Below are positions 15,371 through 23,937 of a DNA stretch of 23,937 bases, one piece after another. How positions within the stretch are numbered: position 1 is the first letter of the stretch; every line of letters starts with the position of its first letter. Made by a program: the position numbers and the translations under genes. The notes beneath the pieces were generated by a model, which was not told the origin of the DNA, did no database searches, and saw only the letters and a list, made by a program, of their open reading frames with translations. The stretch is from Mikrocytos mackini (lineage: Eukaryota; Endomyxa; Ascetosporea; Mikrocytida; Mikrocytiidae): positions 1 to 23,937 of the forward strand of contig JASNJN010000128.1 of assembly GCA_030180075.1 (NCBI GenBank), written 5' to 3'.

Positions 15371-16369
15371 TTAATGCCCGTGCCCATGTCCATGGCCATG
15401 AGAATGATCGTGACCATGTGCATGGTCGTGTTTGTGAGATAGTGGGTGTATGAACAAGAAATAAGTCGACATTATAATAATACTAATTGCGAACAGAGCA
15501 TACCTTAGAACTCTCCTGTTTTTATCTTTTATTTCTTCATGTTCAAACTCTGGTAACATCTCTGAAACAACAAGTTTTATCAATATCCCTATTGTCAGTG
15601 CCTCGACAACTTTCATAAACTTCTGTATTTGTAGGTATTTCAAAATGAAGAACATAATTATATTCGCGATATAGGCGGAACTACAAACCATTGTAAGCAT
15701 GAGGGCTTTTCTTTTTGATCCTTTTACCTGATAAAAACGTGAGTACAAACTGAAGTTCATTGGCAACTCATGGGCAAAAATAGACAGGAACATCATGAAT
15801 CCCGACAGTGCCCCTTCATTTAAAAATTGCGCAATGACTAATAGACCTTCGCTGAAAGAATGTACAAACTTCCCAATTATGAAACCTGTACAAGATTGTT
15901 TGTTTGATGATTTGAGCATGTTATATTTCAGTGTTGTTTTATCCGAGCATGAACTTTCCGCATCTCTCTTGTTCTCTACTTTATCGTCTTCGGTTTGTTT
16001 GGGTTTGTCTTTACATGTGCTGTGTTTATGACTGTGTTTGTGGCTGTGTGAATGATTGTGTGTATGCGAGTGTCCGTGCGAATGGTCGTGGGTGAAAATG
16101 TCCATGACGAATGCGAGAAGGTACCCGGCTAAGAATAGTGCGCATTTAGTTGTTACCCCGGACCAATCAAAAATGTGTAAGTCATCTTTGTGGTCATGGA
16201 GAGAATGCGGCAATAGTTCGAGAAACACAAAAGAAAGAAGGACCCCAAGTGAGCAGCTGTTGAAGTAAATCATATACCGTCTAAAGATGTCTTCCGGTAT
16301 TAGATATGGGAGTAAGCTGCTTGTAAATAATACAAGGCAGCAAAGAATGAACAATATTGTCGTTTCCAT
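15371..16369 (-). CDS. ZIP-family divalent metal (probably zinc) transporter, LIV-1/KE4-like
   Basis: The 332-aa membrane protein has about eight hydrophobic segments (residues 3-22, 34-54, 74-92, 162-182, 187-206, 222-243, 254-272, 288-308). Between segments 3 and 4 lies a His-rich loop (residues 94-116) and the C-terminus ends in another HxH/HG tract (308-332). Segment 4 has H170-SFSEG and segment 5 has H200-ELP, the metal-site positions of ZIP proteins. ZIP carriers move zinc or other divalent metals into the cytosol, from outside or from organelles; KE4-like members act in the ER/Golgi. Unusually, the family's H-N-x-x-D-G is HSFSEG here, and the second HE of the LIV-1 HExPHE motif is missing. 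The location in the cell is inference. Confidence 0.9.
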   Translation of the reverse strand: METTILFILCCLVLFTSSLLPYLIPEDIFRRYMIYFNSCSLGVLLSFVFLELLPHSLHDHKDDLHIFDWSGVTTKCALFLAGYLLAFVMDIFTHDHSHGHSHTHNHSHSHKHSHKHSTCKDKPKQTEDDKVENKRDAESSCSDKTTLKYNMLKSSNKQSCTGFIIGKFVHSFSEGLLVIAQFLNEGALSGFMMFLSIFAHELPMNFSLYSRFYQVKGSKRKALMLTMVCSSAYIANIIMFFILKYLQIQKFMKVVEALTIGILIKLVVSEMLPEFEHEEIKDKNRRVLRYALFAISIIIMSTYFLFIHPLSHKHDHAHGHDHSHGHGHGHGH

Positions 16370-16721
16370 TTCAAAATCAAACTTTTAAATATTGCCCCCG
16401 ATGAATTTTAAAGCTTGTACCTGACTTTAGGTGAAACAGAATCTTTTTCTAGGTGCAATAGATCTCTATTTGTTCTGCGAAGGTGTAAATCTTCATTGTG
16501 CTTTTAAAATCGCGATTTTGTACTTTTGTGAAGCATATTGGTTCGATTTCCTTTGATCATGAAACAGGCACTTAGAATAGCAAATGAACCATCCAACCAA
16601 GGGTGTGTTTTATTAGAGGAATTTGGCTTTTGAGTTTCAGTACAACTTTTTGTTTTAAAATCTAGCCAAACGTCTTCATACATTCCCCAATTACTTCTCA
16701 GTTCATCAGAATACACCATTA
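16370..16721. other. Divergent intergenic region between the ZIP gene and the 224-aa gene
   Basis: It holds the upstream regions of both genes. A G-run (CGGGGGC on the - strand, 16394-16400) lies about 26 bases before the ZIP ATG, similar to the GGG-type motifs known near microsporidian start codons. A 76-codon - strand frame (16504-16734) overlaps the next gene's start; I do not consider it a likely gene. Confidence 0.45.
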
Positions 16722-17396
16722 ATGAGTTTACCATTAGAAAGAAGATCCCTTATACAATTATTGCGGCCTACCCGTCTTTTGAACATTCTTATCTCTCAAG
16801 CCACAGGGGAATCATGTATAAGCTACAAGAAGCTAATGATGTATATATTAAGGAATTTAGTACGACACAAGCAAATTCGAATCAAGACTGACATGCTGTC
16901 TTCAATAACCCAGGAGGTTATTTACAAGTTTTGTTTTCAGTTCATAAACAAGCCCATTTACTCCCAAGAGACTATTGGTTTGTTTGGAATATCAATATTC
17001 GACACAAATTATTACCTCTATCACTACAAAGACTATTTTGACAAGAATGGAATACAATACAACAACATTGAGCGATTGGACCAGATATGTTGCGAGAGAA
17101 TCAACGAAACAACGAATTTTATAAACATAATGTTTATAACAAATATACAGGTCTTAAACTTTTATGGTTATGACAAGAATGCTTTTGAAAACAAAGCTAA
17201 TGGAATTTTCAAAAAGATGATAAACAAAGGAAACTATTTTATAGTTTTAATGGATGATAATTGGGAGTGTCTTCAATTTAACGTTGAGTTTGTAGATATG
17301 AAATTGATAAAAGATAACAAGTTTATTGAGCAGAATAAAGGCTATTATTTGTTCAAAAAAGGAAGTAAAGAAGATGGGTGTGGAATAGCACTTTAG
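16722..17396 (+). CDS. Hypothetical protein, 224 aa
   Basis: An uninterrupted ATG ORF encodes a mostly soluble protein. The first 70 residues are basic and Leu/Arg-rich (RRSLIQLLRPTRLLN). A middle part is rich in Tyr, Asn and Phe, and the C-terminal half alternates hydrophobic and charged residues like a beta/alpha fold. There is no signal peptide, membrane segment, zinc motif or recognised catalytic signature. I do not recognise the family. Its length, clean frame and position between two host genes support it as real. The ATG was chosen because it is the first in frame; its four-base overlap with a weak ORF on the other strand is not informative. Confidence 0.7.
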   Translation: MSLPLERRSLIQLLRPTRLLNILISQATGESCISYKKLMMYILRNLVRHKQIRIKTDMLSSITQEVIYKFCFQFINKPIYSQETIGLFGISIFDTNYYLYHYKDYFDKNGIQYNNIERLDQICCERINETTNFINIMFITNIQVLNFYGYDKNAFENKANGIFKKMINKGNYFIVLMDDNWECLQFNVEFVDMKLIKDNKFIEQNKGYYLFKKGSKEDGCGIAL

Positions 17397-18004
17397 AAAG
17401 GAATCTGTATTATATTGAGATAAAAAATAAAATAAAATAAAATAAAACAAACAAATATATAAATAATTTGATGAAATTTTAAATCAGCATTGGTTTAAAG
17501 CCTTGCTATGTTCTTTGTAAATTATTTATGAGTTAATTAGTTGAGTTCGAGGTATTATCGACATATTATGGGATATAAAGGGAGTTTTATCTCTAGAATC
17601 ATTCTAAAATATCGACAAATTTTCTAAACATCTGAGAAATTCATAGCAATGATGTAACAATAGTTTAATTGTGATGTCTGGTGTTTAATTTGGTAATTTA
17701 TATGTTGAATTCATCTCTTTGAATCGAAACTATAGTAAATGACTAACTACAATCCCTGATCTTGATGAGATCTTCTCTAAGGCGATCTTTTACCTGCCTA
17801 CTCACTGAGTTTACCGCAGATTTTATTTCCAACAACATACGTGTATAAGAGCCGCTGTTTTCTTTATTAACGTTGATTTAACCAAACCTTCCATTGTGTC
17901 TGATAAACTAATCAAAAGCCGAATTGCAGGGATAAATTACAACTCGAAAAGATTTCAAAATTACCGAGCGAAACTTGGCAAATATTTTTACACCGAAGGC
18001 ACAA
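17397..18004. other. Intergenic region with an (AAAAT)n microsatellite and a tiny ORF
   Basis: An AAAAT repeat of about four units lies at 17422-17446. On the - strand a 31-codon ATG ORF at 17743-17838 encodes a charged amphipathic helix; it is too short to call. The rest is AT-rich, with no other gene visible. The last part must hold the promoter of the zinc-finger gene at 18005. Confidence 0.5.
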
Positions 18005-18784
18005 ATGAGAACGAAGGGCACTTCATGTCATCAATGTAAAAGTAAGAAAAGCTCCAATACCCTTGTTCACTGCAGTCAGGTCTTGGATAAGAACAAAAGG
18101 CCATGTAGAAAGAAATATTGCTTATCTTGTTTGAGTAAATATTACACGGGTCAATTATCAAACGATTTTGATAAGTTTATATGTCCTTCGTGTAAAGAGG
18201 TCTGTGTGTGTGCTTCTTGTTCAAAAAGGTATAAAGGGAATGCGCCATATGGAATAGAAACCCATGCGCGGTTAGGGCGACCTGTTGCGCAAAGGGGAAT
18301 ACAATTTACTAAGAAGCGGCATTACAGTACATACCCACCGACTACACAGCCTTATAGCGACCCCATGGCTAGTGGTATGGGCCATGCATTTAACCAGACA
18401 AGTTACAGACAGTACCCAAACACTAACCCGCTCCCCGGCCTTCCTCCAGATGACTATATAACTTACACAAACGACGGTATGATTGAGAACGGCTCGTTTG
18501 GAAGGGGATTCGACTTACCAAACGAGGGAATAAACGATTCATTTCTAACAGAAACTGAGAAGGAACTTCTCAAACCGTTAGATATCCGGAAGCTACTTTA
18601 CTCGAAACCAGAATACGAGCGCAATCTAGAAGACCCGGGATATATCGCCAGAATACCTGTTGTAAAAGAGCAGATACAAATTATACTTCAGAAAGACATA
18701 TCTAAAGAACAAAAAATAGAAAATATAAAGGTGCTTCTTAAGGAGTATCGAAGTAGGTTAAAGAGCAATACGGGACAGGAATAA
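18005..18784 (+). CDS. CDCA7-like protein with zf-4CXXC_R1 zinc domain
   Basis: The 259-aa product begins with a Cys-rich domain holding cysteines at 8, 11, 23, 34, 39, 42, 60, 63, 67, 69 and 72. The pattern GTxCHQCK, then KYCLSCLSKYY, then CPSCKEVCVCASC, is the zf-4CXXC_R1 signature of CDCA7 and its fungal relatives. A short APYGI segment follows at the place of the conserved (A/P)PTG motif. CDCA7 proteins bind the chromatin remodeller HELLS and nucleosomal DNA and support maintenance DNA methylation. The middle is low-complexity (Pro, Tyr, Gly, Asn). The C-terminal third (about 170-259) is a charged helix, possibly a coiled coil. I chose the ATG at 18005; an in-frame TTG lies 30 bases upstream. 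The stop faces the next gene's stop at 60 bp. Confidence 0.8.
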   Translation: MRTKGTSCHQCKSKKSSNTLVHCSQVLDKNKRPCRKKYCLSCLSKYYTGQLSNDFDKFICPSCKEVCVCASCSKRYKGNAPYGIETHARLGRPVAQRGIQFTKKRHYSTYPPTTQPYSDPMASGMGHAFNQTSYRQYPNTNPLPGLPPDDYITYTNDGMIENGSFGRGFDLPNEGINDSFLTETEKELLKPLDIRKLLYSKPEYERNLEDPGYIARIPVVKEQIQIILQKDISKEQKIENIKVLLKEYRSRLKSNTGQE

Positions 18785-18844
18785 CTTGTACGAATAAACC
18801 ACATTAACTTTATCTCATGTAAATAACGTATTAGTATTTGAATA

Positions 18845-20839
18845 CTATTTAATCAAAGCATCAAGATTGTTCTTGTATTTCACCAACAGGTAATTAATCA
18901 TCGCCCCAATGTCTTTCTTGTCGCTGCATACTTTCTTGAGTGCCATCATGCAGCCCAAGAATATGCTTTTATCCAAGTAAAACTTAGACAATGTCTCATC
19001 AATTTCTTTTATCACCCCATTTTTGATAAATAAAAGCCCAGAAGGATTACAAAAGTCGATTATCAGAACAATGCAATCAAAAACCATCCCAAACTTCTCG
19101 ATCACATTCTTTGCTGTTTTTACTTTAGTTTCCTGGTTCATTCTACGAACAACCCCGACCAGGAATGTACTAACTTCGCATTGAGATAACAAGTTGGCCA
19201 TCTGTTCCTTGGTGTGGGCATTGCAGTTATTGTTGTTGCTCCTTAAAAGGCTAACAATACTCTCTACGACTGCTAGCTGTAGTTTTAAATTTTCGGTTTG
19301 GCTCTGTGTGAACAAAGTTACCAAGGTCGCCTTCAGTCGTCCGAATTCTCTGAAAAACAATTCGTATCCCTTATTTGGCTCGTTCAAAGAAACCAACCTG
19401 CAAATTATCCGAAGTAACACCTGTATATATTTCGGTGTTAACCCTCCGTTTCTCATTTCATTTACGGCGGATTCGAACACCTTTTTCTTGTTGAAGAATA
19501 TGAACATGCATTTGTCTTCCTGAAGAAGAGATTGATGCCTATCGTACATGGGGCACAATTCACAGGTTACATTAAAGAAAAACAAGATAGCTTCATACGC
19601 TCTAAACCTGACCTCTTTGTTTGCATTTTCAAACAGTTTAGTTACAAGGTTGAAGAACCCGATTGTAATAAAGTTTAGCTGTATCTTATTGTTCATATAA
19701 CAGTAACTAGAAATCAGCTTTAGCGCGGAAGAGATACATTCTATTTGTATCTTTAGAGAGTATGTGTCAGTAGGCGCAAGGATGAGTAGTTTGTTGAGTC
19801 GCTCGAGCATCTGTTTGTGCAACCGCATTATTATCTCGTTGTTATTATTGTCGTTGTAGAACAAGAAATTTTCTAGTTCTGTTGAGATTATATAGACGTA
19901 ATTAAGGATGTCAACACTGTGTTTGACAATGATTTCGTCTTTGGACTTCACAATTAACAAGTAAAATATTTGCTTTATTTCAAAGCTGTTAATTGTGATT
20001 AGTATTTCTTTCTTAAATGTGTCACTCTCCTCACTAGTAGACGCGTATTTTAAGTAGTTTGAGAGGAAGTAAAGGTAACTTCGCACCAGAGCTTGTGAAA
20101 TCGTCGGCGTCAAAACTTTGTTAAAACTTGAGACTATTACCTCTTTATAGTTGAGTGGAGTAGTTTTGGGTTTTTCCTCGTCAACCACTATTTGTGGGGT
20201 GTTGTTCGATTTCGCCTTTGGTACTCTGGGCTTTTTTAGACCACCGTACATGTCATTTACAGCTGCGTGGCCCAACTCTTCTAACACAAAGGAATAAATG
20301 ACAACATTGTCCAAAAAAGCCTTGTTACTGGAAATAATTCGGTTGAAATATGGATTGGACAAAGTGGAGATAAAGTTCATGATGTTGTACGTGGTTAGTT
20401 TTATAGACAGGCTAATGTTCCTTTGTTCTATAATTATTTTGAGCAGTTTTAGAAGATTATATTCGGTAGGTTTTGGGTAGCTCAATGTTCTTATTAAATA
20501 GTCTGAAAAGTTGACGGAATGGAACTTCTTTGTAAGACATGAAACCGTGTTGAGGAAATGGTAAAACAAGTTCAAAATCTGTTCGAGATAAGGGAGCTTT
20601 GTGTAAGGAACGAGGCAAATATAGACACCTTCCAACAACTTCTTCTTTATTAACTTCATAATTAACTCGGTAACTTGTTGTTTATTGTCGCAAATATTGC
20701 TATGTGAGAAACCTAGCTGCAGTTTTCGAAGCAACGCTATATGTGTCGGATATGTGTTCAACATATAGGTCTGTATTTCTGATGCCTTTAATGTAATGCA
20801 TGAGAAGCTGTCGATTAATGTATTAATCTCGGATTGCAT
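18845..20839 (-). CDS. Large alpha-helical, HEAT/armadillo-like protein (664 aa), hypothetical
   Basis: An uninterrupted ATG ORF encodes a protein built nearly throughout of amphipathic helices separated by short loops. Paired-helix units are suggested, for example around the VRFRAYEAILFFFN and LQLAVVESIVSLL segments. There is a charged, disordered insert near residues 203-232 and an Asn run (NDNNNNE) near the middle. No transmembrane topology, catalytic motif or signal peptide stands out. The overall look is of a scaffold or transport-adaptor solenoid, but I cannot place it in a family. Upstream on the coding strand TTTTCCCATT lies about 20 bases before the ATG, similar to the CCC-type motif described for microsporidian genes. 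Confidence 0.75.
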   Translation of the reverse strand: MQSEINTLIDSFSCITLKASEIQTYMLNTYPTHIALLRKLQLGFSHSNICDNKQQVTELIMKLIKKKLLEGVYICLVPYTKLPYLEQILNLFYHFLNTVSCLTKKFHSVNFSDYLIRTLSYPKPTEYNLLKLLKIIIEQRNISLSIKLTTYNIMNFISTLSNPYFNRIISSNKAFLDNVVIYSFVLEELGHAAVNDMYGGLKKPRVPKAKSNNTPQIVVDEEKPKTTPLNYKEVIVSSFNKVLTPTISQALVRSYLYFLSNYLKYASTSEESDTFKKEILITINSFEIKQIFYLLIVKSKDEIIVKHSVDILNYVYIISTELENFLFYNDNNNNEIIMRLHKQMLERLNKLLILAPTDTYSLKIQIECISSALKLISSYCYMNNKIQLNFITIGFFNLVTKLFENANKEVRFRAYEAILFFFNVTCELCPMYDRHQSLLQEDKCMFIFFNKKKVFESAVNEMRNGGLTPKYIQVLLRIICRLVSLNEPNKGYELFFREFGRLKATLVTLFTQSQTENLKLQLAVVESIVSLLRSNNNNCNAHTKEQMANLLSQCEVSTFLVGVVRRMNQETKVKTAKNVIEKFGMVFDCIVLIIDFCNPSGLLFIKNGVIKEIDETLSKFYLDKSIFLGCMMALKKVCSDKKDIGAMINYLLVKYKNNLDALIK

Positions 20840-21235
20840 GGTGAAGAAAAAACAGAATGGGAAAATATTTTTCAGAAAAATTTTATATTGGGTAGATATT
20901 AACTTATATATTAATTAGTTACGTTATAAAAGAATTAATTAACCTATGTACGAGTCACTTCTGGTATGCAAGGGCTCTTAAAATTGAAAAAAAATTCAAC
21001 CAAACACGGAAGCCACCCTTATAAGAAACGGGGCCTAGGAATTACTTATCTTTTTATTTATCTATGTTTTTATTTTTATCCATCGTCTTTTATTTCTCTA
21101 TTTATCTTTTTCCCAACCTTCATATTAATTTTTAAAAAATCTTGATTTTACATAGCTATAATTTCCTTTTTCCAATCTTCCCTTTGTCTCCTTTTCATTT
21201 TTTTGATTTCCGTACATCAGATTTACTCATTACAT
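20840..21235. other. Intergenic AT-rich region between the host gene and the LINE relic
   Basis: Contains the upstream region of the 664-aa gene, then T-rich simple sequence (about 21040-21140) with TTTTTAT-like runs. I see no gene. The T-rich part may be an A-rich 3' tail of the - strand LINE relic, but this is uncertain. Confidence 0.4.
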
Positions 21236-23640
21236 CTCCTTCTGTTCCAAACCGCCCTTCCTTGAGCAACGCTTTGAAAATTCGGAGTGTGTTAGTAAGT
21301 GGAATGACCTATATCCGTCAAAGGTCATAGCCGTTTAATTCTAGCCAACGATATTTCCAACTGTTGGCCAAAGTTACTAATCCGTCCCAACTCAATATAA
21401 AGCTGTTATTTTCGATTTTCATGTTTTCCTTCTGCTATTTCTACATACCAATCTATATACTTCCTACTCTTGTTTATCTCGACTTGGACGACACATAATG
21501 GGTTAGAGATTCCGACTTCAATCATCTTCACCGTGTTCTTGGTTTTGTTTCTTATTATTAGTATTAGGTCAGGCTTTTGCCACCTGTTATTCTCTATTTC
21601 CTTGATAATTTTGTCAATTGGAATGGTTCCTTTATCGTTCTCAAAGGTTTCTCCGTTATAAATTGACGGTATTTCTTGTTCTTAGTAATCCCCAATTACA
21701 AGGCTGCTTTCATAGTAAATAAACGCGCGGCTTCGTCATGCCTGATTTTACATCCTCCATATAGTTCGTTTATACACTTGGTCGCCAACTGTGTTACAGA
21801 TAATGTCGATCGCATGCAAAAGGGACACTTCCTTTTCTGAGTATTTACCGTAAAATATTGCTATCTTGCAGAATGCACGGCCATGCTTCGTTTTGGAATT
21901 ATACACCACTTTAGTAAGTCATATGGCGCTGTGTCGTCAATCGGTTCGCCGTATGTCCAAAGATTTAAATATTTCGCCTTGGAACAGTTTATTCTTTATC
22001 TCCTTAACTATTTTTCAAGAGCACTTTCCACAGACTCAGCATTTATATTTATTCCGCCTCTTTCTTTTTCAACTTTCTCAACTTCTACGATTCTATTTTT
22101 CTTCTTGGTGGGCATTTCCAGTATCAATTGCTTCCTCCTATTCTTATCTAGGCCTGTGCGGTACTGGCTCAGACCAACCAGTATATCCTCTACTTGGTCA
22201 ATCACCGAAAATAAGTCTCTTTCTGGGCTTTCGCGAAGAACATAGAGTCTATGCAATCTGAGCTTGTTCTTCTAAATGCCATACTTTATGAGGATCATCC
22301 TGGTCGTCTTCTAAATTTCTGCTAAGTATTGACTGGCCCATTCCATTGGACCAATGATGTAATACAATTTTAAAAAAGCATATTCATTTATAGCTCTAAA
22401 CAAATTCCCTACGTTCAACTTTTCGATGCATAACTGATCGATTCTTTCCCGAATCTCTTCTATAACAGCTATTTTCATCTTCCTCGCAGCGTCTTTATCT
22501 TTTTCATACCTAACCACTTATAGAACATTTCTCCTACTATAAGTTCGAAGCCTGGGTCTATATGAACGTTACTTTACGATTTTATACTGTTTATTCTTAT
22601 TCTCATCTTCTCGAAGGTGTTTCTAAAACAGTCTACAACTTTCTTGAGCTCTTTCTCGTTCCGCGATATCACTTTGATATCGTCTATGTATAGCAAGTGG
22701 TCCAACTCCACCTTGTTACCTTCTTTCATTTTGTAAACTTCCCTTATAGTCTTGGAGTTGATGACATGCATCACAGATTCATAACTGCAACGAACAACAG
22801 AGGAGAAAGGAGATCCCCTTTCCTTATTTCACTTTCCCGGCGAAGTTCCCCAATGCTTTTACCATTTAGAATAAGATTGGCTTACGTAGTGTCCATTATA
22901 AGAGTTAAGACTTCTTCAGATACTCAGGAATCGGCATCCCCCAAATGAGTATTTTAGTGAATTCATAGTTGATGGAATCGAAAGCTTACTTCACGTCTAG
23001 CCCAGCTTTGACATGTTTTTTGCGTTTACGTTCAGAGTAATTGAAACCTTTACATAAATTTGACAGCATGGATCATCTTGAATGGACCAAGCTGCTCGAT
23101 GGCAAAAACCATTTTTATGTAAAATTTTCTATAATATTTCTTTCAAAATATTTGTATATAATTTATAAGTTGTATTTAGTAATGTAATTGATCTCATATT
23201 GGTCGCACATCTTTTTCTCCTTTGTCCAGCAGTATGGCGCGGCCATCTATGGGCCATTTCTACATATTTTCTTACCCATATATTATTTGTCTTATTTTAT
23301 TTGTAAGTGGACAATATACGCTGCTAAATTCTTTATGCAGAAGCCATAAATCTGACTGCGTCCTGGCGCTTTATAGTTTTTCATTTTCTTCAACGTATCT
23401 TCTATCTCTTTGTCCTCAACTTTTCATTCAATTGGAATTCTAGTTCGCCCGTACTGACAACTAGCCCGATGATTTCGTCAAAGTCTTCTTCCTTTTTATT
23501 CGGGTTTGTATAAAATTTCTGCCAGAACTCCATAGATCTTCAGGGACCACAGTTCAGTTGACGATGACCTGTTTCCCGTTATTTCTTCTGACGTTACGAT
23601 CGAAAGCTGCCATTGAGGGCTCAAACTTCTATCGCTTGTG
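21236..23640 (-). pseudogene. Decayed R2-like LINE with RT, CCHC-like finger and endonuclease remnants
   Basis: On the - strand, in order, one finds KAPG (23361-23372), motif A LDVK-stop-AFDS with a TAA at 22986-22988, and a motif B-like KGD.LSPLLF near 22800-22830. YIDD lies at 22679-22690. A C-terminal finger starts CPFC (21816-21827), followed by an RHDEAAR segment. A restriction-like endonuclease remnant has Lys-Pro-Asp near 21565-21576, IEVGIS near 21505-21525 and a VVQVEINKSRKY stretch after it. Several stops and frameshifts interrupt the frame, so nothing functional can be made. The order matches non-LTR elements of the R2/R4 type. Its sequence differs clearly from the LINE ending at 11161, so it belongs to another subfamily. 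Confidence 0.85.
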
Positions 23641-23740
23641 ACGTATTCCCATGTCTTATTCAGCATCACGGCTCTCGAAACTGGGACTTGTAGTTAAACG
23701 AGGAATTTAAAATAACAAATTTGGATACATATAGACGTTT

Positions 23741-23882
23741 GCAAAACTATTCGTACGATATTGCAAAACTTTCGTACGATATTGCAAAACTTTCGTACGA
23801 TATTGCAAAACTATTCGTACGATATTGCAAAACTTTCGTACGATATTGCAAAACTGTTCGTACGATAATNGCAAAANTNTTT
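23741..23882. repeat. Tandem repeat, about 6.5 copies of a 21-22-bp unit
   Basis: The unit is GCAAAACT(A/G)TTCGTACGATATT or the same without the A/G. Five or six clear copies alternate between 21 and 22 bp, and the last is degraded and holds three N bases. Each unit contains the palindrome TCGTACGA. The repeat lies 55 bp from the contig end, so it may be the reason the assembly stopped here. Confidence 0.9.
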
Positions 23883-23937
23883 GTGAATAAAATCTTTTTA
23901 TGTTATTTTTATTTTCAAAAAAATAGTTGCGAATAGC

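Noticed and set aside
16504-16734. 76-codon ORF on the - strand upstream of the ZIP gene
   Set aside because: Its composition is not protein-like, it overlaps the start of the 224-aa gene, and it fills a region expected to hold two promoters.
17975-18004. Ten-residue N-terminal extension of the CDCA7-like protein from a TTG
   Set aside because: TTG is an unlikely start in a eukaryote, and the ATG at 18005 lies just before the conserved zinc domain.
23741-23882. CRISPR-like array
   Set aside because: The units are contiguous with no spacers, and the genome is clearly eukaryotic.

Overview
The window looks like a contig from a small-genome, intron-poor unicellular eukaryote that is rich in transposons. 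A microsporidian-type fungus (for example a Hamiltosporidium- or Nosema-like genome) is my best guess, with moderate confidence. The support is: all host genes are single uninterrupted ORFs; convergent gene ends lie only 60-95 bp apart; the cytosolic ribosomal protein L9 (uL6) is divergent; AAATTT-like or G-run motifs sit just upstream of some start codons; and retroelements and DNA transposons are packed next to the genes. No taxonomic search could be run. Several N bases (79, 13846, 23870, 23877, 23879) point to a draft assembly.

Region 1 (1-13.9 kb) is almost entirely mobile DNA. It starts with the 3' remnant of an R2-like LINE (1-341), then a probable pogo/Tigger-type MITE (888-1217). A larger R2-like LINE on the + strand follows (probably from about 1410 to 11161). 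Its 5' part is split by a Ty3/gypsy LTR retrotransposon on the - strand (LTRs 1512-1635 and 6592-6716). That element's reverse transcriptase is itself split by a 374-bp MITE (4024-4397) with 40-bp inverted repeats and a perfect 9-bp target duplication. This is a three-level nest. Removing the MITE and one duplicate puts gag and pol back in one frame of exactly 1,536 codons, broken otherwise only by one TGA. Downstream lies a MULE-type DNA transposon gene (11326-13867) in two overlapping frames, split at a T6 run.

Region 2 (about 14.1-20.9 kb) is the host gene block. It holds a small possible coiled-coil ORF, a tRNA with a leucine CAA anticodon but a short variable loop, ribosomal protein L9, a His-rich ZIP metal transporter, an unrecognised 224-aa protein, a protein with a CDCA7-type zf-4CXXC_R1 zinc domain, and a 664-aa alpha-helical protein. 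These are separate transcription units; there is no operon and no shared pathway.

Region 3 (about 21.2-23.9 kb) is a decayed LINE on the - strand that still shows RT motifs, a CCHC-like finger and the PD...E restriction-like endonuclease motifs, followed by a 21-22-bp tandem repeat at the contig edge. I see no CRISPR array, defence island, toxin gene or bacterial-style operon. The unusual content is the nested transposon structure, the odd tRNA, and the CDCA7-like gene.
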